DNA of 64,000 nt from Macrotis lagotis (Eukaryota; Chordata; Mammalia; Peramelemorphia; Peramelidae). The stretch is from assembly GCF_037893015.1 (NCBI RefSeq), contig NC_133661.1, positions 181,700,508-181,764,507 of the forward strand, in the 5' to 3' direction. The position numbers and the translations under genes are program-made. Positions within the stretch are counted from its first letter, which is position 1. Each line of letters begins with the position of its first letter. Shown here in pieces: positions 43,801 through 56,540 of the stretch. The notes beneath the pieces are model-generated. The model was not told the DNA's origin and did not search any database. It saw nothing but the letters and a program-made list of their open reading frames with translations.

Positions 43801-44143
43801 ATTGTCCCACCCATATTCTTGGCCATAATGCCTATTTTGATGAAGCCTAAGATTGCTTTATCTCTTTGGATTTTCATTTTATATTATTTACTGACATTGA
43901 GCTTCTTATCCATTAAAAATTTCATATTTGGACAGCTTGTGGTTAAGGCATATCTATCCACTTTTACTTTCCCTGTTTCTATTTTCTGATTAGTGATTTC
44001 CCTATGCATTCACTTCAGTTTCTTCAGAAAAGTTCTGATTTTCCTCCTCATTAGAATTTTTTCCATTTATTTCTTCAGAATTTTATTCTTTGGAGTTTTC
44101 CATCCATTCTGGATTGATTTCGTCCAATAGAATTTTAGTATGG

Positions 44144-44290
44144 GGGGCAGTTAGGTGGTGCAGTGGATAGAGCACCAGCCCTGGAGTCAGGAGTACCTGA
44201 GTTCAAATCCAACCTCAGACACTTAATAATGACCTAGCTGTGTGGCCTTGGGCAAGTCACTTAACCCTATTGCCTTGCCAAAAAAAAAAA
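44144..44290 (+). repeat. WSINE1-like SINE
   Basis: Flanked by AGAATTTTAGTATGG: 44291-44305 on the right, and the same 15 bases with one difference at the first positions (44129-44143) on the left. Confidence 0.92.
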
Positions 44291-44329
44291 AGAATTTTAG
44301 TATGGAATCATATAACTTTAGCCTAAATG

Positions 44330-44490
44330 CTAAACATCAACTAATTTATTTTACAGATGAAGAAACTGAGATCCAAAAAATGTGAAGTGACTTACACAAA
44401 ATCACACAGTAAAATAGTGAGGCAATTGGAATTTAAAAGTGGATTTCCTGACTACCAGTCCAATGCTGATTCCATTATACAACACTACTT
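44330..44490 (-). repeat. MIR-type SINE
   Basis: TTTTACAGATGAAGAAACTG, GAAGTGACTTACACAAAATC and CACACAGTAAAATAG give the reverse CORE order. Confidence 0.65.
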
Positions 44491-44689
44491 GCCTATTAAT
44501 TGTATTATAATTTGCATTCAGTTTTTGGAATTTTGATTACTCATAGATTAAAATAAAGAAACCCATATCATCACATACATTATGAAAAGTCTAGTTTCAT
44601 TTCCTAGGGACTGTATCCAATGAGAGAAAGGATAAAGGTGGTAAAGATGGAGCAGAACCAGCCCATCCTCTAGTCCAATGATTCTCAAA

Positions 44690-46945
44690 ATATGTTATTA
44701 AGACCTCTGGGGAATATCTAAGACTCATGGAATTAGCAAGATTGAAACTATCTTCATAATAATATTATGGTATTTGAATTTATAATAAAATAATATACAA
44801 TCATTTCTAATACAATAATATCAAAACCAGTAATCATCAAAAATAAAAGTTCTTTGGGAGAAGATCCACAATAATTTTTACAAGTGAAAAGGGATCATGA
44901 GACCAGAAATTTTGATAATGACTAATCAGATTTTCTAGTTTCTTTGCTCTTTGAAATCCCATGGTCAAATTGGGCTTGTGACTTGGGGAAGATGTATGCA
45001 TAGTAATTGATGTCAAAGTCTCAAAAGGGACTGAAAAGAATATGTAATAGGATAATTCCTTAGGAAAGCTGTAACTAATCTAAGGTCACACAAGTGTTAA
45101 TTAGCAATGTTGGGTCAAGTCCTCTGATTTTAAATAGTGCAATCTTTCCAATGTATCCTACCTGATGCCTGGGCCCCTGATGATAGCTATATTCTATTAT
45201 TCTAGCTCCTGGGTAGGTGGTCCGCTCTATTGGCCCCAAACTCAAGGGAAAAGAAGAAGAATGAGTCTGTAAGTATGAGAACCATTGCTACCAAAGATGA
45301 GGCAGGTTATAGATTCTAGAAGAGGATGCTCTCCTTCCTTAAGTTGACAGATAGACTTACAGAAGAAATAAATATGAAATGAAAAATTTTCAAGTTGTTG
45401 AAGGGCTAGAATAGCCTGGTTTGCTTCCATGTAAATACCTTCTTATTGTCAGGAGCTCTGGTACTTTTCAAACTTCTTAATATCAGTAGACACAGTGTAG
45501 TTTAAGAGATGTGCAATGATACTGGTGGCTAAGTCTCTAACAATTACTCGTTGATAAGAAGACCAAGGAACAAGGGGTTAAAATCTCTTCAGAATAGAAA
45601 ATGGTGGTTTGATTTCAGTGCAAGAAACTTGGAGCTTCCTCTAACAGGGGCAAGGGAGGCAAGAACTATGTCCCAGTGGCCTCTGTGTAGAATACATAAA
45701 GTGTGTACATAAAGTCATCATTATCAGAACCTGGAATGCTGATCTGGAGACTGTAGACAGGGTTATCTTCTGGGAGTTATAGAAACCTTGGAAAACCATT
45801 TCTTTCAGAGGACATCCCTCAGACTACACTCCCCACATAAATTCTGTGTAATTAAAATTCAATTAAAAACAATACCAATGGTTCATTTTAATCACAGATA
45901 ACCACAAAGTTCCCAAAAGGCAGTGTGTGTGTGTGTGTGTGTATGTGTGTGTGTGTGTGTCTGTGTCTGTGTCTGTGTCTGTGTGTCTGTGTGTCTGTGT
46001 AAGCATAAAGAGGCAATTCTACCTACTTTAATCCTTCAATGGGAGAAGGGACCAAAATATTTTCTCCTGAAATAGCATAAGCCTCAGTGCCCACCCTCAA
46101 TCCTACAAAAGTCTTGGACAAAGATTCTAGTTCAGAGGTGGTTCTTGCCCATAGTGAGGCATTTAAGAGAAAGCTATCAGAAATATTACAACAGAAGTTC
46201 AGAAGTTCTAGCCCCTTCACTCTTGATTGCTCATCATTAATTTGTCACTTCTCCAGATGACTACAGTATCTCCCAAGCACTGCTCTCTTCCCTTTGAGGG
46301 CAAAGTAGAAGCAATTCCACAAAATTAGAGAGATTACTCTCTTCAGCAAAATTCCTAGGGTGGGAATTTCAGGAGTAAAGATACCTTCAGGGTGGATCTT
46401 GACTGCCTTGTCTGATGCTTGGACAGGAAGCCACACTCAGTCTGCCAGGCTTTTAGTACCTTGATCAGCTGTCTCGCCCCTCTGCTCAGTTCCTCTGATT
46501 TTAGATTGAAATGTTCTATTGCTCATAGAACACACCCCCTAGATAATTTCTTGTGCCTTCCTCCATGTCCTGAACATTGAGTCATTGAATTTTTGGCTAT
46601 TTTTTCCCCCTTTTTAATTAGATGATTTTTCTTAATCATCCAATCTTCAGACTAGAAGTGAGATTACAGTTAAGGTAAGAATCTATACAGTAATTCGTAT
46701 CCCTACCCTTAAGTCTCTTGCCTACTATCTTCCCCACAGTTAGCAAAGTAGTTTTCCTTAAGTGCAGATCAGGTCGTCTCATACCCCCTTTTATTCCTTA
46801 TTGCCTCCATGGTAAAATATAAACTCCTCTATTTGTCTTTAAAAGTCCATCAAAAACTGACCTCAACCTATTTTTCCAGCCTCCTTGTATGTTACTCTCT
46901 TTCTCCCTTCCTACTTCCCCTCTCATCTCCCATACCTTGTTTTTT
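44690..46945 (+). repeat. Copy B of the diverged ~2.2-kb duplication
   Basis: Collinear with copy A (14800-17390). It includes the GT/CTGT repeat at 45921-45998 and the first part of the L2 tail (AAAGTCCATCAAAAACTGAC), which is cut off where an ORF1-type LINE is inserted at about 46946. It lacks the SINE found in copy A. Confidence 0.8.
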
Positions 46946-47244
46946 ATTTTATTTCTTTTTTTTAAATTTATTTTTTGGTTTATTTATTTTCTATTATTAC
47001 AATAATCTTGTTATAAGAGTAAACATAAACCCCCTCACCCCCCCCAAGAAGATGAGAAACTTCAAGAATAGTGAGAGAGGCAAAAAAGTATACTTCAGTC
47101 TTTATTCAGATTCCAATAGCTCTGTCTCTGGGATGAGTTGCCTTCTTTATAAGTCCACCAGAGAACTTGCTTCAATATTTTTCCCATAGTTGCTATTACA
47201 AGCTGTATTTACCTCTATTTCTCCCCACTCTCATTTATTCTCTT

Positions 47245-47313
<69 letters not shown>

Positions 47314-48560
47314 CTTTCATCCTGGCCCTGTACAGAAGTGTATTGGTGTATTGTATCTGAGTACCCTGTCCCACAATCTTCTTTCTTTTCTATCACCTAT
47401 TCCCTACTTCCCTCACCCCATTTCCCCTTATCCCATCCCTTTCTTCACATTTGTCTCAGGGGTAAGATAGATTTCTATATGGTATTAAGTGGGTATGTTA
47501 TTTTCTCTCTGAGCCATTTCTGATGAGAATGAAAGCTCACTCATTCCCCCTCACCTTCCCCCATTCTACTCCATTGAAAAAGCTTTTTCTTGACTCTTAT
47601 GTGAAATAACTTAGCCCCTTCATCCTCTCCTTTCTCTTCCTTCAAGTACTTTCCTTTATCACCCATTGCCTCCATCTTTTTACTATATTATAGCATTATG
47701 TTCCTCTCCTTCCTATGCTCTGTCTCTATATGCTCCTTCTAACAGCTCTTATAAATGAGAAAGTTCATATGAGTTATCAGTATCTCTTCCCATGTAGGAA
47801 TACAAACAGTTCAACATCATTAAGTACCTCATAGTTAGTCCTTCTCTTGCATTCCCTCTATGATTCACCAGAGTCCTGCACTTGGAGATCAAAATTTCTG
47901 TTCAGCTCTGGCTTTTTCAATAGGAAAGTTTGAAAGTCCCCTCTTTCATTGAAAGTCCATCTTTTTCCCTGAAAGATGTACAATTTTGCTGGGTAGTTGA
48001 TTCTCGGTTGTAAACCAAGATCTTTTGCCTTGTAGAATATCATATTCTAATCCCTAGAGCCCTTAATGTATATGCTGCCAGATCCTGTGTAATCCTGACT
48101 ATAGAGCCACAGTAAATTGTTTGTTTCTGGTAACTTTTAGTATTTTCTCTATGACTTTGGAGTTTTGGCATTTGGCTATAATATTCCTGGAAATTTTTCT
48201 TTTGGGATCTCTTTCAGGAGGTGACTGGTGAATTCCCTCAGTTTCTATTTTACCCTCTGCTTCTAGGATCTCAGGGCAATTTTGCTGTATTATTTCTTGA
48301 AAAAGGAAATCTAGGCTCTTTTCCTGGCCATGACTTTCAGGTAGCCCAATAATTTTTAAATTATTTCTCCTGGCTCTGTTTTCAAGGTCAGTTGTTTTTC
48401 CAATGAGATATTTCACATTTTCTTCTAATTTTTAGCTTTTTTGGAAGAGTTTTATTTCTTCCTGATTTCTCGCAAAGTCATCAGCTTCCTTTAGTTCCAT
48501 TTTGCATTTGAAGGAATTATTTTCTTCAGAGAGCTTTCTTATCTCCTTTTCCAGCTGGCC
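46946..48560 (-). mobile_element. ORF1-only LINE (HAL1-like), copy 1
   Basis: From a T-rich left edge (its A-tail) comes a ~0.9-kb pyrimidine-rich 3' part with (TC)n at 47241-47310, then an ORF1 remnant: C-terminal domain at 48043-47858 (KAKDLGLQPRINYPAKL) and RRM start at 48416-48099 (TTDLENRARRNNLKIIGLPE). No ORF2 lies between tail and ORF1, unlike a normal L1. HAL1 elements in mammals have this layout; the name is from memory. Confidence 0.65.
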
Positions 48561-48570
48561 AATTCTACTT

Positions 48571-48721
48571 TTTTTTTTTTAGTTTTTGCAAGGCAATGAG
48601 GTTAAGTGGCTTGCCCAAGGACACAAAGCTAGGTAATTGTTAAGTGTCTGAGGCCCGATTTGAACTCAGGTCCTCCTGACTCTAGGGCTGGTGCTCTATC
48701 CACTGCACTACCTAGCCACCC
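48571..48721 (-). repeat. WSINE1-like SINE
   Basis: Reverse copy at the right edge of the HAL1-like element. The target-site duplication was not resolved. A (GT)n run follows at 48739-48779. Confidence 0.88.
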
Positions 48722-48736
48722 CCTTCGATGTTCTTT

Positions 48737-48781
<45 letters not shown>

Positions 48782-49204
48782 CAAGTGTTTCCACCATAGC
48801 ATTTCATCTCTGTCTATCTCTGTTCAGGATACTCCTGAACTTCTCAGGAGTAGGAAACAGAGACACTGGGAGTGGAGGATCCTGGGCACAGGAAGCAGGT
48901 TGCTGAAGTTCCTCATTTTCTTGCCTTCAACCTTGAGAGTTGCTTTCTCCTGACTATTTTTGTGGCTGCTGACCACCATGCAGGCAAACATTGGGGGAAT
49001 CTGGGGTTGGCATCTTGTGTTGCCAAAGACTGGTAACCTCTGCTTTTTTCTACTTTTAAATTCAGTATGAAATAAATTTGTCCAAGGATTCACTGACACC
49101 CTTGCCAATCATAGACTATAATCATTCAGTTTATTATATGCTCAGAGCATAGATACCCATGGTATACAATCCATCATCAATTATTAAGCAACTTCACAAG
49201 GGGG

Positions 49205-49390
49205 TAAAATGGACATAGCAATAGAGTCAGGAAGACCTGAGTTCAAATTCTGTTGTGTGACCTAGGGAAAGTTACTCCACCCTGTTTGCCTCAGTTTCCT
49301 TATCTATAAAATGAGCTGGAAAAGGAAATAGCAAACCATTTTAAGTATCTTGGCCAAGAAAACCCCTGATGGGAAAATGAACTTTAATAC
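49205..49390 (+). repeat. CORE-SINE of the marsupial MAR/MON type
   Basis: AGTCAGGAAGACCTGAGTTC, TGCCTCAGTTTCCTTATCTA and AAATGAGCTGGAAAAGGAAA, then GGCCAAGAAAACCCCTGATG, the same family in forward orientation as 24150-24284. Confidence 0.7.
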
Positions 49391-50579
49391 TGTTAATATT
49401 AAATGTAATATTCCTTTCTCTATCAAAAGGTCATCCAAACAATAAGAGAAGGCCCCCACCCTCTAAAGCATCCTAAAAATGTCCTTGCATTCCTGCTTTA
49501 TGGGAAGTTAAGTTGGGTATGAGAATTTCTAGGTCTTATTTACTCTGTAAACAAAACTAGCTTAGGCTAGCCACAGCTTCTAAAAATGTCTTTACCTCCT
49601 CATTTAGGTCTGAGTGAAGGGCATCATGAAGGATAAAAACAACTAGTATGAAGTATGCAGTGGGAGACCTTGATCTTTTTAACGCTGTCTTTAAAAGGAC
49701 TCCTTTTGAATGAGGCAATGCTTGATCAATGTTTTCTTTCACTCTTCATATGACTGACTCTCTTCAATCCTATCTCCCCTATCCCTCTGCTTTTCCCTCC
49801 TGAAAGTATAAAAATTTTTCTGTAAGTGCACTCAGATATGTGACCCAGTTTTGTAAAAGGTGGGGGGACCAAGGGGGATGCTCACTTATTGGCTAATGGT
49901 TATATAATCAAATAATATCTATGATATGAAACTTTGCAAAACCAACATAGAGAGGAAAATAAATATTGTAATTTAGATATATAAGGTTATAAATTCATTT
50001 GTTAAAAGAGTTGTCTAAAGGTTATTATCTTTGTTAGGAGTATTTTATTTCATTCAGAATACAATAATGGGAAATAAAGGAAAGGAAATTGTTGAAAGGA
50101 AGATTCTTCATTTGGGTTTTCACAAGACAAAACTCAGGAGAAAGGATTTAAAGGAGTTTATTTTAAGTATGAAAGTAGCAACGTGGCTTCAAGGTAGGGA
50201 CAGCTTTTATAGTTAACTTTAAGACAATTCAGATAGGCCCTCCCATACAAAAGAGGCTGAGCCCTGGCATCTCAGTTGCTCCCCAAGATAGTAAGAACAT
50301 AACAATTTACAGGTAGGTATACAAAGATCACAGAGAGGGGATATCATAAAGAGCTAGTAATACAAAAAGCTTCAGACTTGGTATCACTTTCTCCAACACC
50401 AATTGATAAGCAGGGCTGGGAAAAATGTCCCACTGAGTTAATATAACTTTCAAAAATCTCAATAGATTTATATATCCGTGTTCAAGGATCTTCTGCTATA
50501 ATCGAAGTTAAATTGGCAACTTTTAAATGAAGTCATCTGTATTTTAGAGGTCATCTTCTTATAAAAAGTATTATTACAT
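49391..50579. other. Anonymous interval with possible reverse LTR debris
   Basis: At 49665-49740 a piece of the unnamed family tail recurs (GGGAGACCTTGATCTTTTTA, GAGGCAATGCTTGATCA). At 50100-50480 a GGAGTTTATTTTAAGTATGA block could be a reverse LTR poly(A) region, but no partner was found. No gene is seen. Confidence 0.35.
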
Positions 50580-50840
50580 TTTTGTTGTTTGTCCTTACTT
50601 CTCAAAGTAAGGCATCAGGTTATGCCATGACCTGCAAGTGAATTGCACAAGGGAAGGTTGTGCGAAATCACCAGCCTCACTTTCTCCTCTGGAGCCACCT
50701 CAGTTCAAGTGGGAGGATTACCTAGAATCAGGATGGAGATGACCCTGGATGCAGTGGGAGACCTTGATTTTTTTAAAGCTAGGGTCTTCAATACGACTCC
50801 ACTTGACTGAGGCAATGCTTGTTCAGTGTTTAAAGTGAAG
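50580..50840 (+). repeat. Unnamed SINE-like family
   Basis: TTGTTGTTTGTCCTTACTTC, GGCATCAGGTTATGCCATGA, CACCAGCCTCACTTTCTCCT, GATGACCCTGGATGCAGTGG and GAGGCAATGCTTGTTCAGTG give the fullest copy, including the 3' part. Confidence 0.7.
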
Positions 50841-50929
50841 AAAAAGATGAAGTGAAAAAAGATCACTTTTACTTAATCAAAAAGAAATCAAACTGGCAAA
50901 TAGAATGGAGGGAAACACAGTAATCCTAA

Positions 50930-51330
50930 TTATGAAAAAATTTTACAGCAAGTTGCTCTGATAAAGATCTCATTTCTCAAATAGTAGAAAACTGAGTCAA
51001 ATTTATAAAAATCCAAGTTATTTCCCAGTTGATAAATGGTCAAAGAATATGAACAAGCAGCTTCAGACAAAGAAATCAAAGCAATCCGGAGTCATATATA
51101 AAAAGTTCTCAATCACTATTGATTAGAGAAATGCAATTAAAACACCACAGAAGTACCACCCCACACCCTAGCAGATTGACTAAGACAGAAAAGGAAAATG
51201 ACAAATGTTGGAGATGTGGGGAAAGTGAGACAGGAAATACACTGTGGGTGGAGCTGTGAAATGATGTTCAGTTACTATGTTTTATAAGAAGGATAGATCT
51301 TTATCTGTTTCTGCTCCCCCCTAAGGAATG
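50930..51330 (+). repeat. L1 ORF2 3'-end fragment
   Basis: AGTTGATAAATGGTCAAAGA, AGAGAAATGCAATTAAAACA, TACCACCCCACACCCTAGCA and GTGGGTGGAGCTGTGAAATG match the end of L1 ORF2 in the copy at 61243-63906. Confidence 0.8.
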
Positions 51331-51919
51331 AATTAATTAGAATTAATTAATTGGAATTAATCAATTTAATGTAATTGTAATTGAGATTAAAAAACCAGTA
51401 AAAAAAAAAGGTGTTTGGCTTCTGAATCTTCAGTTTACATTTGAATTTCCTAGATACTTTAACATGATAATTTGTTCTATGTAATAAACGGGAAGTTCTA
51501 CTCCTTTCTGGAACTTGAATCTCTGTGAAGATTGAAACAAATGAAAACCAGAAGTGATGGTATGAATTGAAATTTAAAAGTTACTTTTTTTTAGTCTTAG
51601 CCTACATAATTATATTAGCAAATATCAAATTCATAACTACAAGATACAAGTTAAATCCTAAAAGATTCTTTTGGATTCTCTCTTCAGCATGTTTCTGGAA
51701 CTGTCCAAGTATATTGTTTAGATAAGGATAGGAGCAGCAAAGAGTATGGAAAATTGTAAATTCTCTGGTCTAGAGGTTCTTGTTCTTATTAGAGCCATGA
51801 AGTAAGAACCAGCTCTCATGACATGACCTATGTATAGACAAAGCAATTTTTAAGAGGAGAAACTAGAATTAAGAGGGATTAAAGAAAAAACTTCCTGCAG
51901 AAGGCAGAATTTCAATTGA
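51331..51919. other. Anonymous interval
   Basis: No gene or repeat family was recognised. Confidence 0.35.
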
Positions 51920-52065
51920 TGTTGTTTATCCTTCATTCTCAAAGATAACCATGATATCAGGGAGTGATGTCATGACAAGCACATGAACTGGATTTGAATG
52001 AGGGGGTGTTATGCTAAGTCACCAAACTTGCTTTCTCCTCTGTAACCATCTGGGTCTAATTGTTG
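51920..52065 (+). repeat. Unnamed SINE-like family, 5' part
   Basis: TTGTTTATCCTTCATTCTCA, ACCATGATATCAGGGAGTGA, ATGAACTGGATTTGAATGAG and TTTCTCCTCTGTAACCATC match the family head. Confidence 0.7.
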
Positions 52066-52587
52066 CCAAAAAATATATTCAGCTAAAGATTTCAGGGATT
52101 CAAGTAAACAAGAAAGAATTCACTTAAAAAGACCAATTCTGACCCAGAAGAATTTAGGGACCAAAGAAATTTATTTATGCATCACTATGGATATTAAAGT
52201 AACAAAAAAAAAAAAAACTGAGTAGTAAGCATGATCTGTGTTTCATAGGGAAATAATTTGAGTTCCCTAAGAAAACAGTAAAGCTAAGAGAGAAATTTAG
52301 AACAGTTGATAAGATTGGAAAATCCACTGATAAGGCCAGTAACAAGAGGCAAATGGAGGGCAGGGTGGTGTAAAACTGTTTATTGAAGGAAGAAACAGTA
52401 GGCTGGGTCTAAAACAGACAGTAGCACTGAATGAGCTTGTGCATAGATCTTTTATAGAGTTTGATGTTGTGATTTTATGTAGCCTAGGTTTCGGTTTTCT
52501 AGTTAGGTTTTCTTTCTATATAAATGAGACCTAATTGTGACCAGGATGCCTGGTCTAGGACTAGGTTGCCTGTAAGAAACAAAGTTT
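52066..52587 (-). repeat. Possible reverse LTR remnant left of an L1
   Basis: GTGTAAAACTGTTTATTGAA (reverse AATAAA) and TATAAATGAGACCTAATTG look LTR-like. The right end GTAAGAAACAAAG resembles AGAAACAAA near 55985. The assignment is weak. Confidence 0.3.
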
Positions 52588-54340
52588 TTTTTTTATTGAT
52601 ATTTTATTGATATTTTTAATTGATATTTTATTTTTACAAATACATGTTATGAAAGTTTTTCAACATTCATCTATATGCATATATATATTTTTAAGTTATA
52701 AAATTTCCTTCTGTCCTCTCTTCCCACCCCCTTCCCCTCTGAGGTAAGCAGTCAAGTTAACATTGTACATATATATTTGTGATAAACATGTTTACAGATT
52801 AGTCATTTTTGGTATGAGAAATTAGGATGAAAGGAAAGGGATACGTAAGAGATATTTTTATAAAGTGTTCATCAGTTTCTGGAGGTTTTTAAAAATTTTT
52901 TTTTGGTTTTACTTCCTCTGAATGAGGATAGTATCATTCATAACCAGTCTAATATGGTTGTCCTAGCTCTCTGAACTGCTGAGACACTGCTTCCATCAAG
53001 GCTGATCATCTCACAATGTTGTTGTTAATGTGTACATTGTTCTCTTGGTTCTGCTCCCTTCACTCAACATCAGATCCTGTAACTCATTCCATGCTTCTCT
53101 AGAGTTCAACTATTTATGGTTTCTTACAACACAATAATATTCCATAGTATTCATGTACCATAACTTGTTTGGTCATTTCCCAATTGAAGTGCATTCCCTC
53201 AATTTCCAATTCTTTGCCACTACAAAAAGAGCTGCTATGAATATTTTGGAACATTTGAGACTTTTCCCATTTTTATGATTTCTTCTGGATTATAGGCCTA
53301 GAATTGGAATTTCTGGGTCAAAGGGTATGATCATTTTTATTGTTCTTTGGTATAGTTCCATTTGCTTTCCAGAATGGTTGGATCATTTCACAACTCCACT
53401 AGCAATGCATTAATATTCTAATCCTCCCACAATCTCTCCAATAATAATAGTTTTCCCTTTTTCTCATCTTAGTCAATCTGATAGGTAATACCTCACTGTT
53501 GTTCTAATTTGCATTTCTCTAATCAATAATGATTTGGAAAATTTTTTCATATGATTGTATATAGCTTTAATTTCTTCATTTGAAGATTGCCTATTCATAT
53601 CCTTTGACCATTTATCAATTGGGAATGACCTGTGACCTTAAAAAATTGATGCAATTCTCTGTATATTTTAGAAATGAGACTTTTATCAGAACTCCTAGAT
53701 ATAAAGATTGTTTCCCAGTGTTCTGTTCTGATTTTGGTAGCACTGATTTTATTAGTGTAAAAACTTTTAAATTAAAATAGTCAAAATCATTCATTTTGCA
53801 GTTTATAATGTACACTATTTCTTGTTTGGTTATAAATTTTTCCCTTTTCCATAGATCTGATAGATAGAATATTTCTTGGTCTATTGATTTATCTGTGGTA
53901 TCACCCTTCATGTCTAAATCCTGTACCCATTTTGACTTTATTTTAGTATAGCATATGAGATGTGCCTATTTTTGCCATACTATTATCCAGTTTTCCCAAT
54001 AATTTTTGTCAAATAGTGAGTTCTTATTCAAGATGTTGATGTCTTTGGGTTTGTAAAACAGTAGATTACTGTAGTTACTTACTGCAGTTTCTTTGGAACC
54101 AATCCTAATTCCCTGTACCGTTAGTCTATTTCTTAACCAAGACCAAGCAGTTTTGATGACTGCTGCTTTATAGTACAGTTTTAGATCTGGTAGAGCTAGA
54201 CTACCTTCCTTTACAATTTTTTTCATCAGTTCCCTTGATATTCTTGACCTTCCGTGCTCCAGATGAATTTTGTTACTATTTTTTCTAGCTTAGTAAAATA
54301 GAAACAAAATAAGAAATAAGAAGTAAATAAGTAAAATAAA
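52588..54340 (-). mobile_element. L1 LINE, 5'-truncated
   Basis: The poly(T) at 52588 is the A-tail of a reverse element. 3' UTR and ORF2 C-terminal parts follow; the frame at 54226-53966 reads [20 protein letters not shown], the L1 ORF2 C-terminal signature, and another at 53911-53615 continues it. AACAAAG-type sequence at 52578-52587 and near 54341 is a possible target-site duplication, so the insertion would be in the LTR-like sequence around it. Confidence 0.8.
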
Positions 54341-56060
54341 AAACAAAGCTTAACTTGACTGAAGAGAAACTCAGGCCTGGATCCAACATTCTAGCCTTAT
54401 TGTCTTAATTTTTTACAAATGGGATTGGGATTGATGGTACTGTAATGAAGGGTGAAATGTCACAAAAGTAATATCAGTCAGGTGGGAGAACAACTATGCT
54501 TGCCCTGATCAAGAGAAAGTCCCTTGCCTACAAAGATCATGGGAGATTGATCAGACTGTCATCTCTGGACAATGAAGTGGGGGAAGATGTGCTAACCACA
54601 CATCATGCTTGAAGGGTTTCCTAGGAGTAAAGGATGGGGGGATGCTTCTAGTTGCAAACTGCCACCTATTTCCCACTTTTGGTGTCTAAGAAGGAAGGAC
54701 ATGGGGATCAGGATGATGGTCCAGTCTTTGGTGGCTTCTTCCTATTGAAGCAGAAAAGTCAGTGGAGGCTTAAGGACTAGAAGGAGGCAGCAACTTTGAT
54801 CAAGGGAAACAAGGAGTAGAGCAGCAGGTAGAATTTTGATATGATACAGTTATTTTGCAATAAAGGAGGGGATAACCCATGTTCATAAAGAAATTTTCAG
54901 GAGCAATAACCAAGAAAAAGTTTACCAGAGAGAAGATAGAAGAGTTTCCTGCAAAGAAGTCAATATGTATGGTTAAATAGGTCTGAGAGAGTTGCAGGGC
55001 CTTTGGGAGGTCTGGAACCTCACTGGTCAGTAGTTTAGCCTTCCAGAAATATGCCCTAACAGTAGCATAAACCAAACTCAAGCTGTCAGGGAGAGAGGAA
55101 GATTGAGATGGTGACAGGTGCCTGAGGTGAAGGTGGTATTTATAAGGTGGTTCCTGTCAGTGGCAGCTTTGCAAGCATGACCAGAGCAATATTGTGTGGA
55201 AGGGCCTAGAGAACCTTTGGACAGGGTGACCCTGGGTCTAGAGATGGGGGGGGGGGGGCTCAGAGAGCTGACTATTGATGGATTGGGGCTTTCCTGGTCT
55301 AAGGAAGAAGAGATAAGAGCAGAGAGAAGAGATGCGGTTTCCAATATCAATATCCATGGAAGAAGAGGCCTGGAAATAGAAAGGGTATTGATCATGCTGA
55401 TGTGGGGGTGGGTAGAGGATATCTGAGTAAGGAGGTGAGGATGAACCTCAAAATGTGACTTCTGCTTTAACTAGTTCCTGAGGAATCTTTGTTCATAGGT
55501 TCATATAGAATTTATTAGGGAGATGTCCTGACTGTGATCTTTGAGTCCCAATTTGTCACAATGGGGGTTAGACAAACAGTATTAGGGTCCCTAGGACACA
55601 ACCAGCAGGAGATCAGGTTAAGAAAAATAGTGATATCATTAGCAGCCAGAAAAAGAGGATGCTAAGGATGCTAAAGGGAAGTAGAGTAAAGAGTAACTAA
55701 GAGGACATGATCAAGGGATATCCACAAGGGTCATATTTATCAATGGTTTTGTAGAACAAAGTAGAAGACAAACAAGAGGACAATAAAAAACTGAAGCACT
55801 AAGGGAAACTTAAAGGAGGTTATCAAAGGTGGGCATTTTCCTCTTAAAGGAAGAGAAAGCTAATGCTTTCAATTTGTGGTCTTTTCCATGATGCACTCAG
55901 TCCAGAATCCAACCTATTGGGAGGTGATAATATGCATGCAGCAATAACAAGACAGAGAAGTGTGGATAACAAAATAGTATAAGAAACAAAATTTAGCTAA
56001 ACTGAAGAGAAACTCAGGCCCAGCTGGATCCAACAACCATCAAGGCAACCAGGCTGAATC
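54341..56060 (-). mobile_element. Degraded ERV-like block flanked by a short repeat
   Basis: About 50 bp recur at both ends: ACTGAAGAGAAACTCAGGCC followed by TGGATCCAAC near 54360-54390 and near 56005-56035. Between them two - strand frames, 55395-55078 (105 codons) and 55081-54800 (93 codons), are Cys-, Thr- and Asn-rich with Asn-X-Thr sites, giving an envelope-like look. No gag or pol motif is visible. This could be an ERV relic or chance. Confidence 0.35.
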
Positions 56061-56329
56061 AGCAGCCAGCAGAGGATAAGACCAAAGTTATATAGGGTAC
56101 ATGCTGAGAAAGGGATAAGAGAGAAGTTAGAGTGATGCTACGGAGGATTAAGGAATGGGTAACACAGGTTGCCCATGTTGGATAATTATGCATGATCTGA
56201 GAGGTCAATTTAGTGTCTTCAAGTGATATCTGTAAGGTAGACAATGGGATGGGAGTAGGTACAGCAACTCAAAGACAATTCTTTCAGGTTAGGGCAGGGA
56301 TTTGCCTAATCCTTGCCACAGTGCAAGGT

Positions 56330-56540
56330 ACTTCACTGAAGTTGTGCCATCATTAAGATGACCTCATCACGATGGCCAGATAGGAATCCAGAAGACTGGA
56401 GATGCCCCTGGATTGAAAGCAATCAGGGTTAAGTGATTTGCCCAAGAAAGTCTCAAGTGTCTGAGGCTAAATTTAAATTCAAGTCCTTCTGATTCCAGGG
56501 TTGTTGCTCCATCCACTGTACCACTTAGCTGCTCCTATAT
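56330..56540 (+). repeat. Unnamed SINE-like family with reverse CORE-SINE tail
   Basis: GATGGCCAGATAGGAATCC, AGAAGACTGGAGATGCCCCT, then AATCAGGGTTAAGTGATTTG ... CCATCCACTGTACCACTTAG. It has the same fusion as at 37640-37960. Confidence 0.65.

Noticed and set aside
47167-47523. 118-codon Leu/Ser-rich + strand frame
   Set aside because: Translation of a TC repeat and the pyrimidine-rich part of a reverse HAL1-like LINE.
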